A stretch of DNA of 64,000 bases from an uncultured Verrucomicrobia subdivision 3 bacterium (GCA_903922735.1 CAIXUZ010000032.1:1-64000), one strand, 5' to 3'. Positions 32,780 to 41,563 are shown, counted from the first letter of the stretch. The notes: a model not told the origin generated them from the sequence alone. Program-made: numbers and translations.

Positions 32780-35287
32780 ATGAAAAAAAATTGGCGATTC
32801 ACAAAATGGATGGGCCCCGTGCTGGATGCCGTTCGCGCCCTTGGTGGAACTGCTACGCCCAAAATGGTGCAGCAACAGATTCAGCATTCTCTTAAACTTC
32901 CCGAAGAATTGCTGGCCGACAAAAATAAATCCGGTCAGACCAAGTTCTACAACGAATTGCATTGGGCCCGTCAATATCTTGTCTGGGAAGGCCTGCTGGA
33001 CAGCCAGGAACGCGGCCAGTGGAAGCTGACCGACGCCGGGAAGCAGACATTCCTCGATGAGGCCGCCTCTCAGCAACTTGCTGAGAAATGGGCTGAGGTC
33101 CACAAACAAAAGAGCGGCGAGGAATCAGACGATGACGCCAAGTTCCAAAATGAATTGCCGCCCGACGATCTTTTTGCCAGCAACAATAAGAAATTCACAT
33201 GGATTCCTATATACGAAGAAATCGCCCAGAAAATTTTGGCGTTTGAAAAACGGCAAGATGAGTTGCTGGACATGCTCGGCAAATTGCGCGCTGAGGGCTT
33301 GAAGGTTATTCAACTCAATGACCGCGATGTCAACGATAAGGTCATTCCGCTCGCTGAAATTGATCCGCTCACCTTTTTTGCCAGTTTCAACCGCACCAGC
33401 TCCGTGCCGGGGAGGCAGGCGATCCTGAAACGCATCCAGGAAGCGTGGAATCTTACCTCGCCCATTCCTGATGACTTCACCGGCATCCCGTTGGCCAACG
33501 CGCAAAACAGTTGGGCTTTTGCCTATGCCGCTGACCGCGAACCTACCGATATTTCTATTCTCTGGCGGGTCGCCCGCGAGGCTGTGGACAAGAATTGGCG
33601 CACGTTTGACCAGAGCCTTTTCAACGAAGCGCTCGGCATCAGCCAAATGGGGTTGGCCCGCATGAGCATGAGCTTGTTCTGGATGAAGCCACGCGCTTAT
33701 CTGTCCCTCGACAAAAACACCCGCGCCTATTTTGAAAAGCGAGGCATCATCTGCGACAGCAAGACGGCCGCAGGCTACGTTTCGTGGCTGGAAAAAGTCG
33801 TCGCCCAAGAAGGTGATGACTTCCCGCAGATTTCCCACGATGCCTACCTGGTTTGCAGTGGTGATGAATCTGGCGCGGCCAGCGCTGATGACAATGACCA
33901 GCCTCTGGTTTTGCAAGAAACGGCAACCCCAAACTTAAATCGCCGTTATTGGACTTGGTCTGCCGGTGAGGGAGGCGAGATGTGGGAAGATTTCTATCAA
34001 AACGGAATCGCCGCCATCGGTTGGGATGAGTTGGGTGACTTGACCACCTACAAGGACAAAGAGGCGCTGCGCGCGAAACTCAAGGAACTTTGGCCGGCTG
34101 ACAGCGACAAGAAAAACGATACTCATGCTTGTTGGCAGTTCGCACACGAAATCTCCGTTGGAGACGTTATTTTTGCCAAGCAAGGTCTTTCCAAGCTGCT
34201 TGGCTATGGCGTCGTGGAAGGGCCTTATGCTTTTGACAATCAGCGCGCCAGCTATCGGCACGTCATTAAAGTAAAGTGGCTTTCCAAGGGGGAATGGATA
34301 TTGCCTGACGATACGCGGGTGCACTTGAAGACCCTGACCGACGTTACGCGATGGCCAGATTGGGTGGCGAAAATTGCCAAGCATGCCGGGTTGGACATAA
34401 ACAATGGTAAAAATAAGTCTAGCCCGGCAGTGGTTGTGACCTTGAATCCGGAATATCCGCTCACCCAGGTTGCCGAGGAAACCGGCGTGGATATTAAGGT
34501 CTTACAGCGTTGGGTTGGTGCAGTGAATCGAAAGGGGCAGGCGATTTTTTATGGTCCTCCCGGCACTGGTAAAACATTTTTGGCGAGAAAACTGGCTCAA
34601 CACTTGATCGCCGGTGGGAATGGAATCCATGAATTAGTCCAATTTCACCCAGCCTACGCCTACGAGGATTTTATGCAGGGATTACGGCCCCAGCGAGTGA
34701 ATGGAGGATTAGATTATCCCCTTGTTCCAGGCCGATTCATGGACTTCTGTGAACGGGCGCGAAAACGTGATGGCCTTTGTGTCTTAATCATTGATGAAAT
34801 CAACCGCGCCAATCTTGCACGTGTATTTGGTGAATTGATGTATTTATTGGAGTATCGGCAGAACAATACCGAAGGCATTCCATTGGCCAGTGGAGGCCGA
34901 TTCCATATCCCGACCAACGTCCGATTGATTGGAACTATGAACACCGCCGACCGCTCTATCGCCTTGGTAGATCACGCGCTGCGTCGTCGGTTTGCCTTTC
35001 TAGGACTCGTTCCCGACTTCCAAGTGCTCCGGCGCTTTCATCAGCGTGAGAAAACTGGGTTCCCCGCAGATGACCTCATAAAACTGCTCGAACAGCTTAA
35101 TGTGGCCATTAACGATCCGCACTATTCATTGGGCATCAGCTTTTTTATGCGCAAGGGTCTAGCCACGGAATTGCCGGACATTTGGGCCATGGAAGTGGAG
35201 CCGTTTTTGGAGGAACACTTCTTTGACCAGCGTGAAAAGTTTCTACAGTTCCGGTGGGAAAAGGTCTCAGCCCAGATTAACTTGTGA
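32780..35287 (+). CDS. mcrB: McrB-type GTPase with Mrr_N and EVE-like domains
   Basis: Type IV restriction motor with an unusual N-terminus. Residues 5-80 form an Mrr_N winged helix (VRALGGTATPKMVQQQI, HWARQYLVWEGLL). Residues about 390-500 look like an EVE domain (RRYWTWSAGEGGEMWEDF, ISVGDVIFAKQG, GYGVVEGPYAF), a modified-base reader. The C-terminal McrB AAA+ domain has GPPGTGKT (about 592-599), VLIIDEINRANLARVFGEL and the GTP signature GTMNTADRS (about 720). I start at the ATG at 32780; a TTG 12 bases upstream is possible. mcrC overlaps by 4 bp. Confidence 0.88.
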   Translation: MKKNWRFTKWMGPVLDAVRALGGTATPKMVQQQIQHSLKLPEELLADKNKSGQTKFYNELHWARQYLVWEGLLDSQERGQWKLTDAGKQTFLDEAASQQLAEKWAEVHKQKSGEESDDDAKFQNELPPDDLFASNNKKFTWIPIYEEIAQKILAFEKRQDELLDMLGKLRAEGLKVIQLNDRDVNDKVIPLAEIDPLTFFASFNRTSSVPGRQAILKRIQEAWNLTSPIPDDFTGIPLANAQNSWAFAYAADREPTDISILWRVAREAVDKNWRTFDQSLFNEALGISQMGLARMSMSLFWMKPRAYLSLDKNTRAYFEKRGIICDSKTAAGYVSWLEKVVAQEGDDFPQISHDAYLVCSGDESGAASADDNDQPLVLQETATPNLNRRYWTWSAGEGGEMWEDFYQNGIAAIGWDELGDLTTYKDKEALRAKLKELWPADSDKKNDTHACWQFAHEISVGDVIFAKQGLSKLLGYGVVEGPYAFDNQRASYRHVIKVKWLSKGEWILPDDTRVHLKTLTDVTRWPDWVAKIAKHAGLDINNGKNKSSPAVVVTLNPEYPLTQVAEETGVDIKVLQRWVGAVNRKGQAIFYGPPGTGKTFLARKLAQHLIAGGNGIHELVQFHPAYAYEDFMQGLRPQRVNGGLDYPLVPGRFMDFCERARKRDGLCVLIIDEINRANLARVFGELMYLLEYRQNNTEGIPLASGGRFHIPTNVRLIGTMNTADRSIALVDHALRRRFAFLGLVPDFQVLRRFHQREKTGFPADDLIKLLEQLNVAINDPHYSLGISFFMRKGLATELPDIWAMEVEPFLEEHFFDQREKFLQFRWEKVSAQINL

Positions 35288-36486
35288 TCGCGAAACCAGT
35301 CACCATTGTCGAGTTGACGGAGTATAAGCCAATGCCATTGGCGCAATCTGATCTACCAGAAATATTGGGGATAAAGTTATTTCAAGAACACCAGAAGCGC
35401 ATTGAGGTTGAGTTTCCATCGCCAAAAACGGGCTTTCAGTGGCGTCTGACCTCATTAGGTTGGGTTGGTGCAATTCCATTATCTGCTGAATTGACGCTGA
35501 TGCTTAAGCCGAAGGTTCCCCTCGGGAACTTGTTTCGGATGCTGGAATATGCCTACCGACTCGACTTCAAGTTACTTGATGGCTTGCTTCAATGTGAGAG
35601 CCTCACTGAATTCTACGAACGTCTTGCAAATGTCCTGGCCAAACGGATTCTTGATCGGGAGCGGATGGGATTGCACCGGTCCTATGTCTCGCGTGAGGAA
35701 TTGCTTCCCTGCATCCGGGGACGGTTAGATGTCGCCAGCAGCGTGCGAAATCCTTGGCGTGTTGAGTTGGACTGTAAATTTGAAGAACATACTGCCGACA
35801 TCACCGACAACCAGATCCTATCTTGGACGTTGCGGATGATTCTTCAGAGCGGGCTATGCTCGGAACGTATTCGCCCCACAGTGCGACAGGCTTATCGCGG
35901 ACTGCAAGGTGCGGCGATGCTTACGCCGTTCAGTTCATCATCCTGCATTAACCGTCTCTATCACCGACTCAACGCGGATTATGAACCGCTCCACGCTTTG
36001 TGCCGATTTTTTCTCGAACATAGCGGGCCATCCCATCAGACCGGGAATCACGATATGCTGCCGTTCCTAGTGGATATGGCTCGCCTGTTCGAACTCTTTG
36101 TCGCGGAGTGGTTGAAACAGAACTTGCCGGAACAGTTTGAATTGCTCGTGCAACACAATGTCTCTGTGGGCGAATCAGACCAACTAAACTACCAGATAGA
36201 TTTAGTCTTACGGGATCGGGACACGGGAAAAGCTCTTTGCGTCCTGGATACCAAATACAAATCAACCGATACACCAGCGAACGATGATGTCAATCAGGTT
36301 GTGACCTATGCCGAGTTGCAGGGCTGTCACAAAGCCGTTTTGCTCTACCCGTCGCCTTTGGCAAAGGTTTCCACTCTAAAAGTCGGCCGTTTCAATGTGG
36401 GTTGTTTCGCCTTTAACCTGAATGGCGACCTTGAAGCTGCAGGTAAACTGTTGTTGAAACAGATTCTTGAGTTTAGCCACCCATGA
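35284..36486 (+). CDS. mcrC: McrC-type nuclease subunit
   Basis: Nuclease partner of McrB. The N-terminal region has GWVGAIPLSAELTLMLKPKV and LFRMLEYAYRLD, as in McrC. The catalytic PD-(D/E)XK core is IDLVLRDRDTGKALCVLDTK (about residues 302-321: D, D, x, K) followed by VNQVVTYAEL. It starts at GTG, overlapping the mcrB stop. Length 400 is normal for the family. Together with the EVE-bearing McrB it should cut DNA carrying modified bases. Confidence 0.92.
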   Translation: MIAKPVTIVELTEYKPMPLAQSDLPEILGIKLFQEHQKRIEVEFPSPKTGFQWRLTSLGWVGAIPLSAELTLMLKPKVPLGNLFRMLEYAYRLDFKLLDGLLQCESLTEFYERLANVLAKRILDRERMGLHRSYVSREELLPCIRGRLDVASSVRNPWRVELDCKFEEHTADITDNQILSWTLRMILQSGLCSERIRPTVRQAYRGLQGAAMLTPFSSSSCINRLYHRLNADYEPLHALCRFFLEHSGPSHQTGNHDMLPFLVDMARLFELFVAEWLKQNLPEQFELLVQHNVSVGESDQLNYQIDLVLRDRDTGKALCVLDTKYKSTDTPANDDVNQVVTYAELQGCHKAVLLYPSPLAKVSTLKVGRFNVGCFAFNLNGDLEAAGKLLLKQILEFSHP

Positions 36487-37982
36487 ACCGCGCACGCCAC
36501 TCATCACTCTCCAAGTCCACTTTCCTAATGGGGCGGCAATGCTCGAAGCTCCTCTGGTTCCGCTACAACGCCAAAGACCAGATTCCCGCGCCCGATGAAG
36601 CCAAGCAGGCAGTTTTTGATCAGGGAACCGAAGTCGGCGAACTCGCGCAGCAGCTTTTCCCCGGCGGCATGGTGGTTGCACCCGGCATCATCAATCCGCA
36701 GGAAGTAATCGCCCAGACCCAAGCGGCCATTTCAAAACGAGTGCCGCTTTACGAAGCCGCATTTTCTTACAACGGCGGCTACGCCCGTGCTGACATCCTC
36801 GTGCCCGTCGCCGACGATGCGTGGGATCTGGTCGAAGTCAAATCCACCACCAGCCTCAAGGAAGATGTCCACCTGCCCGACATCGCCTTCCAGGCGTTCG
36901 TGCTCACCGGCGCGGGCATCAAGCTGCGCAAATGTTTCCTCGCTCACATCAACAACGAATTCGTCCGGCATGGCCCCATCAAGCCGAATAAGTTTTTCAC
37001 TCTCGCTGATGTCACTCAGTCCGTCTCCGCCATGACCGGAGACATCGCGGATCAAATTGATGCCATGCAGCACGTCATCGGCGCTAAATCCCATCCCGAT
37101 ATTCAAATCGGCCCACATTGCGATAGCCCTTACACCTGCGCCTTGCACGACCGCTGCTGGTCGTTCCTACCCGAGGCCAGCGTATTCACGCTCTACCGCG
37201 GCGGACAGAAAGGTTTCAACCTGCTCCAGCGCGGCATCCAGAAACTTGCCGACATCCCCGCCGATGAGCCGCTCACGGATATTCAAGCCATCCAGCGTTC
37301 AGTCTTGATCGCCGGCAAACCGCATATTGACCGCCCCGCGCTCACGGCGTTTCTCAGCCAGCTCGAATATCCCGTCAGCTATCTGGATTTCGAAACCATC
37401 GGCACTGCCATTCCCTTGTTTGATAATAGTGGCCCGTATCGCCAGATACCCTTTCAATATTCCTTGCACATCGTCCGCCAGCCTGATGCCGCGCCTGAAC
37501 ATCACTCGTTTTTAGCCGTCGGCCCTGCTGACCCACGCCCAGAATTCATGCGCCACCTCCGGGAAACATTGCCCTCCACGGGGTCCGTGGTCACCTACAA
37601 CGCAAGCTTTGAAACCAGCCGGTTGGACGAATGTTGCGAACTGTTGCCCGAATACCAACCTTGGCTGAAAAAATTAAAAACGCGCATCGTAGATTTGCTG
37701 TTACCGTTCCGTGGCTTCCGCTACTACCACCCGGACCAGCATGGCAGCGCCTCCATGAAAGCCGTGCTTCCGGCCCTCACCGGTGGTGGTTATGACAAAC
37801 TGACGATTCAAGAAGGCGGCACCGCCAGCCGCGAATTCCTCCGCGTGACGTTTGGCGAGGTGCCCGAAGCTGAACGCCAGCAGGTCCGCCGCGACCTCGA
37901 AGCCTATTGCGCCCTCGACACCCTCGGCATGGTGCAAATTGTGGAAAGACTCAAAGAACTGACTGCTACACAACCGGCCTGA
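36483..37982 (+). CDS. DUF2779: Cas4/RecB-like nuclease fused to DEDD exonuclease
   Basis: A 499-residue two-nuclease protein. The N-terminal Cas4/RecB-like PD-(D/E)XK part has ARADILVPV and DLVEVKSTTS (about 115-124), then four cysteines of an Fe-S type (CDSPYTC, then CALHDRC, about 212-222). The C-terminal half is a DnaQ-like exonuclease of the DUF2779 family: YLDFETIG (about 300-307), YNASFETSRL (about 372) and CALDTLGMVQI near the end. It overlaps mcrC by 4 bp. It could resect ends made by the upstream nucleases; this is inferred from fold and position. Confidence 0.83.
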   Translation: MNRARHSSLSKSTFLMGRQCSKLLWFRYNAKDQIPAPDEAKQAVFDQGTEVGELAQQLFPGGMVVAPGIINPQEVIAQTQAAISKRVPLYEAAFSYNGGYARADILVPVADDAWDLVEVKSTTSLKEDVHLPDIAFQAFVLTGAGIKLRKCFLAHINNEFVRHGPIKPNKFFTLADVTQSVSAMTGDIADQIDAMQHVIGAKSHPDIQIGPHCDSPYTCALHDRCWSFLPEASVFTLYRGGQKGFNLLQRGIQKLADIPADEPLTDIQAIQRSVLIAGKPHIDRPALTAFLSQLEYPVSYLDFETIGTAIPLFDNSGPYRQIPFQYSLHIVRQPDAAPEHHSFLAVGPADPRPEFMRHLRETLPSTGSVVTYNASFETSRLDECCELLPEYQPWLKKLKTRIVDLLLPFRGFRYYHPDQHGSASMKAVLPALTGGGYDKLTIQEGGTASREFLRVTFGEVPEAERQQVRRDLEAYCALDTLGMVQIVERLKELTATQPA

Positions 37983-37987
37983 AAATT

Positions 37988-38830
37988 ATGCCCCGCCAAC
38001 GCGAATCCAACCTCGAACTGCTGCTAAAACTGCCGTGGTGGGTCAGCGCCGCGCTGGGATCGTTCATCTTCATCGCCATGGTGTGGATCATCCCCGCCCA
38101 GCTCGACCACAACCAAGCGCTGCACCCGTTCGCCGTCGCCCTCCCAAAACTGGCCTTCCTGCCGCTGGGATTTTTCGCCCTGCTCGCCATTGTCTCATTT
38201 CTGTTTGCCAAAAAACGCTGCCGCCTGGTGGACCAGCAAACAAGTTTGGAAAAATTGCGGGAAACAGATTTCAAAGATTTTGAATATCTCGTCGCCGAGG
38301 TGTTCCGCCGCCAGGGCTACGATGTGGATTACTCACTCGGCCGGGGTGCTGACGGCGGCGTGGACCTAAAGCTGCACCGCGCAGGCCAAACCTCGCTGGT
38401 GCAATGCAAGCAGTGGAAAATATTTTCCGTCGGCGCACCCGTCATCCGTGAAATGTTCGGTCTGATGACCGCCGAGCAGGCCGACGAAGCCATAATCGTC
38501 ACCACCGGCAAATTCACCCGTGACGCCCAGGACTTCGCCGCCGGCAAACCCATCCAATTGATCGACGGCCCGCAACTCCTCACCCTCGTCCAAACCGTCC
38601 AAACTAACAAGGGTGGCACTGGCGACCCGCCAAAAGATTTTTCTCCCTCTCCGCTCCGGGGAGATGGCCGGGGTGAGGAAACCCATTCAAACCCTCCCGA
38701 CTGCCCGAGTTGCGGCCAACCCATGATTCTGCGCACGTCGAAGCGCGGGGCCAACGCCGGCAGGCAGTTTTGGGGCTGCTCCACCTATCCCGCCTGTAAA
38801 GGCACCAGAAGTGCGGCAATGAATAAATGA
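37988..38830 (+). CDS. membrane-anchored Mrr-type restriction endonuclease with zinc ribbon
   Basis: A 280-residue protein. Two membrane segments (about 17-40 and 48-76) precede an Mrr catalytic domain: LRETDFKDFEYLVAEVFRRQ, GRGADGGVDLKL and VQCKQW give the E, D, Q-x-K set. A C-terminal topoisomerase-type C4 zinc ribbon (CPSCGQP, then FWGCSTYPACKG) follows. The linker before the zinc ribbon contains CCCTCTCC hairpin copy 7 in frame (FSPSPLRGDGRGEE). The zinc ribbon is almost identical to that of the nuclease at 43595. I start at the ATG at 37988, 5 bp after the DUF2779 stop. Confidence 0.88.
   Translation: MPRQRESNLELLLKLPWWVSAALGSFIFIAMVWIIPAQLDHNQALHPFAVALPKLAFLPLGFFALLAIVSFLFAKKRCRLVDQQTSLEKLRETDFKDFEYLVAEVFRRQGYDVDYSLGRGADGGVDLKLHRAGQTSLVQCKQWKIFSVGAPVIREMFGLMTAEQADEAIIVTTGKFTRDAQDFAAGKPIQLIDGPQLLTLVQTVQTNKGGTGDPPKDFSPSPLRGDGRGEETHSNPPDCPSCGQPMILRTSKRGANAGRQFWGCSTYPACKGTRSAAMNK
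38645..38678 (+). repeat. CCCTCTCC hairpin repeat, copy 7 (in frame in Mrr gene)
   Basis: CCCTCTCCGCTCCGGGGAGA with the GGCCGGGGTGAGG tail, inserted between the Mrr domain and the zinc ribbon. One stem position differs (GGAGATGG in place of GGAGAGGG). It is the only copy seen within the defence operon. Confidence 0.8.
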
Positions 38831-38833
38831 ATT

Positions 38834-39826
38834 ATGGCCAAATCCAAATCACAATCCTTCAGCCGCCCGCCGATGGAGCGCATGATGCGGTTCCACGACC
38901 TGCTTAAGGAGCAGGCCTATCCCAATTGCAACCAGGTCGCCAAAGAGTTTGAAGTCTCGTGGCGCACCATCATGCGCGATGTGGATTTCATGAAGTGCCG
39001 GCTGAATCTGCCCATGGAATTCGATACCCGCCGCAACGGTTATTTTTACACCGAACCGGTGGATCAGTTTCCCCATTTGCCCCTCTCCGAATCGGAAATA
39101 TTCGCTCTGCTGGTCGCCCACAAAGCCATTGCCCAGTATCGCGGCACCCCTTTTGAACAACCACTGGCATTGGCCTTCAAACGCCTGACCGGCCAGTTGG
39201 ATTCGAACACCAAATATTCGCTCGGCAACCTCGACGAGGCGTTGTCGTTCCGCCCGTTCGCACCGGAGGATACCGATCTTGAATCCTTTGAAATTCTCAC
39301 CCGCGCCTTGAAAGAGCGCCGGGTTATGAAATTTCAATACCGCAACCTCGATGCCGACAAAGCCCAGGCCCGCGTCGTTCATCCCTATCATTTGGCCTGC
39401 GTGGACAACCACTGGTATTTATTCGCCTTCGACGTGAAGCGTCAGGCCATGCGCACGTTTGCCCTGCCGCGCCTGAAATCACCGGAGATCACGACCGAAC
39501 GCTTCACCATCCCCAAAAAATTCAACCTGGGCGAACACCTGAAAGGCAGCCTGACCGTCTTCAAGGGCGAGGATGACTACGAAGTGGTGGTAGATTTCGA
39601 TTCCTGGGGTGCCGACTTAATCCGGGGCCGCAAATGGCACGCCAGCCAGGAGATCACCGAACTCCCGCGCCGCCAGCTTCGCCTGCGACTGCGACTGAAC
39701 AGCATCGAGGAAGCCGAACGCTGGGTCCTGAGCTGGGGCGCCCACGCCACCGTCGTCCGCCCGCAGGCTCTTGCCAATCGCCTTCGCGCCACCGCCGCCA
39801 CCCTCCAATCCCGCTACCAGCCCTGA
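38834..39826 (+). CDS. WYL-domain transcriptional regulator
   Basis: A 330-residue regulator with an N-terminal HTH (YPNCNQVAKEFEVSWRTIMR, residues 29-48) and a central WYL domain (VMKFQYRN, VHPYHLACVDNHWYLFAFD). A C-terminal WCX-like region follows (DSWGADLIRGRKWHASQEI). WYL proteins of the BrxR/CapW type repress phage-defence operons and respond to infection signals. It is the twelfth gene of the operon, 3 bp after the Mrr gene. A regulator placed near the 3' end suggests autoregulation or an internal promoter. Confidence 0.9.
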   Translation: MAKSKSQSFSRPPMERMMRFHDLLKEQAYPNCNQVAKEFEVSWRTIMRDVDFMKCRLNLPMEFDTRRNGYFYTEPVDQFPHLPLSESEIFALLVAHKAIAQYRGTPFEQPLALAFKRLTGQLDSNTKYSLGNLDEALSFRPFAPEDTDLESFEILTRALKERRVMKFQYRNLDADKAQARVVHPYHLACVDNHWYLFAFDVKRQAMRTFALPRLKSPEITTERFTIPKKFNLGEHLKGSLTVFKGEDDYEVVVDFDSWGADLIRGRKWHASQEITELPRRQLRLRLRLNSIEEAERWVLSWGAHATVVRPQALANRLRATAATLQSRYQP

Positions 39827-39831
39827 CACTT

Positions 39832-40305
39832 ATGAGCGAATCCATCCCATCCCTGTTCCAACGGCTCACCAGCGACGACGCCCGTAAAGCCTTCTACGCC
39901 GGACTCAAAGGGCCCGCGTGGTGGCTGGGGGGAAACAAGCGGGGACCAGAATTCGGGTGGGTGGAAGTCTTCGTTAAGAGCGATGGGAAATGCGTCTATT
40001 GTTCGCGTGACTTGGCGGCCAGCACCGACGCCCTGGCCGAATCCACTGAGGAACATCTCGTGCCGCGTTCGCTGCTGGAGGCAAGTGGTGTCAGGTTTGA
40101 CAACGAGCACAATATGGCCGTTTGCTGCGCGGGCTGTAACGGATTGAAAAACGAAGCACTGCCCCCGGCCGGCCATCCCTGCTGGAAAAGCCGGAAAGCC
40201 TTCATCAAAGAATGCAGCCGCTTCGTTGCCGAATGTCGCCTTAAAAACTTCCAGAAATACAAAACCCACGTGGAGAACGTCCTGAAAAAACGCGCCGGGC
40301 AATAA
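39832..40305 (+). CDS. HNH endonuclease-like protein
   Basis: A 157-residue protein with a compact HNH/zinc-finger nuclease core: CVYCSRDL (first CxxC), STEEHLVPRSLLEASG (the E-H pair of the HNH strand), NEHNMAVCCAGCNGLKNE (N and second CxxC), followed by a basic helical tail. The start at 39832 lies 5 bp after the WYL stop, so it is the last gene of the thirteen-gene run. A weak inverted repeat (AGCCGG/CCGGCT) follows its stop, where the next gene is convergent. Confidence 0.8.
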   Translation: MSESIPSLFQRLTSDDARKAFYAGLKGPAWWLGGNKRGPEFGWVEVFVKSDGKCVYCSRDLAASTDALAESTEEHLVPRSLLEASGVRFDNEHNMAVCCAGCNGLKNEALPPAGHPCWKSRKAFIKECSRFVAECRLKNFQKYKTHVENVLKKRAGQ

Positions 40306-40329
40306 GCCGGAGGGCTAAACCACGCCGGC

Positions 40330-40788
40330 TCATTCTCCATCCTCTGCCATCACCAAACCGGCTGTTTTCAAAGTTTCACGCGGTAACCGTCGAACGACCT
40401 TTCCGCTCAGTCCTCCATTTATGGCCTCGGCGGCTGGCTGGTCACAAATGATTGCGACCGCGATATATTCCCAAAGCGTCTTAATTTCGTCGTCGGTGAA
40501 GCACACGACACGAGAGTGAACCGCCTCATCATAAACCCTCAACCATGATTGAAGGCTGAGTTCAAATTCAAATTTGTCATCATGGTCAAAATGAATGGTT
40601 TCCTGGATTCTTTGGTAATATTGATGTGCCACTTGGCCCCAGTCTTCCGTTCTCCAACTTTCCCCCGCCGTCACCGTGTCAGGAGATAAGCACCCCCGCC
40701 AAATTTGGATGAGATGGTCGGGTGTGAGACCTGCTCGCCCATACTTTTCCTGCCGGATCCGTTCTTTGGATTTCAACAAGTTGAACAT
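40330..40788 (-). CDS. hypothetical protein
   Basis: A protein of about 152 residues, predicted by eye to be mostly helical (RIRQEKYGRAGLTPDHLIQI, EFELSLQSWLRVYDE). I recognise no family. It is convergent with the HNH gene and follows the ClpP-like gene in the same direction. I use the ATG at 40788, 15 bp after that gene; an upstream ATG at 40833 would overlap it by 31 bp. Confidence 0.5.
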   Translation of the reverse strand: MFNLLKSKERIRQEKYGRAGLTPDHLIQIWRGCLSPDTVTAGESWRTEDWGQVAHQYYQRIQETIHFDHDDKFEFELSLQSWLRVYDEAVHSRVVCFTDDEIKTLWEYIAVAIICDQPAAEAINGGLSGKVVRRLPRETLKTAGLVMAEDGE

Positions 40789-40802
40789 GCTCTGTTTTTG
40801 TC

Positions 40803-41405
40803 TCAGAAGAGCGCCATTTGCGTCGATTTGCAAGTGCTCTTCACCGGTCGCGACTTAACCGGCTTCTTGACCGCCGGTTTCTCCGGCTCCACCAGTTTAC
40901 TCGCCGGCACCGGCGACTGGGTGATATTCCATTCCTCCAGCTCGCTGCCCCAAACCCGCCGGTTCCATAGATTCACCGGCAGATGTTTTTTTACCAACCG
41001 CTCCACCGTCAGATAATTCTCTTGAAACGCCGTCTTGTTCAACTGCAAATCCCGCCGGTCCAACACATCTTGAAATCTCTCCACCTCCGACCGCTCCAGC
41101 CAATGACGCGGATATTCCCGGAAATGAACCCACGCTTCGCCGCGCAAGGTTCGCGTGTCGCCAGCCAGCCAGATCAACACATCGCTACAAATCAAACAAA
41201 CATGCGAGTGAATATGCACGCCGATGCCTTTGGGCCGCGACCGGACCACGTCATAAAACGCCAGCACCGCGTCCACCGTCACCATGCCGGTGTCATAAAG
41301 ACACAATTTGAAATCATCGCCGGGTTTGGCGTCCTGAAACCGGTCGGCCAGTTCAAGAATCTTGGAATCAAATGCGCCGGTAATGGGAATTGGGATGGTG
41401 ACCAT
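40803..41405 (-). CDS. putative ClpP/crotonase-fold protein
   Basis: A 200-residue protein. Its first 120 residues follow a ClpP/crotonase-like alternation of strands and helices: DFKLCLYDTGMVTVDAVLAF, then GIGVHIHSHVCLICSDVLIW, then GDTRTLRGEAWVHFREYPRH. The middle segment occupies the position of the catalytic Ser turn in ClpP, but the usual G-x-A-x-S is not kept, so it may be inactive. The C-terminus is Lys/Pro-rich (EPEKPAVKKPVKSRPVKS). It begins a two-gene minus-strand unit. The fold assignment is tentative. Confidence 0.45.
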   Translation of the reverse strand: MVTIPIPITGAFDSKILELADRFQDAKPGDDFKLCLYDTGMVTVDAVLAFYDVVRSRPKGIGVHIHSHVCLICSDVLIWLAGDTRTLRGEAWVHFREYPRHWLERSEVERFQDVLDRRDLQLNKTAFQENYLTVERLVKKHLPVNLWNRRVWGSELEEWNITQSPVPASKLVEPEKPAVKKPVKSRPVKSTCKSTQMALF

Positions 41406-41542
41406 GGTATTTGCGAAGGTTGAAAGGTTTAATTTTCGGCGTTAAATGCTCATTTTGACCCCAGTCTAGCCAGCCAGGTATGCCATCCGTTGACACCCCC
41501 ACCAATTGTGAACAACTTGATCCCGCCGGACCCAAAAGACCC

Positions 41543-41563
41543 GTATGACCGTTTTTGTCATAC
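41543..41563. promoter_or_regulatory. GTATGAC inverted repeat
   Basis: GTATGAC (41543-41549), a 7-bp spacer and GTCATAC (41557-41563) lie in the divergent gap between the ClpP-like gene and the gene at 41627. The right part, TTTGTCATACCC, also occurs at 17174-17185 before the YbjN-like gene. It is a likely protein-binding site. Confidence 0.5.
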
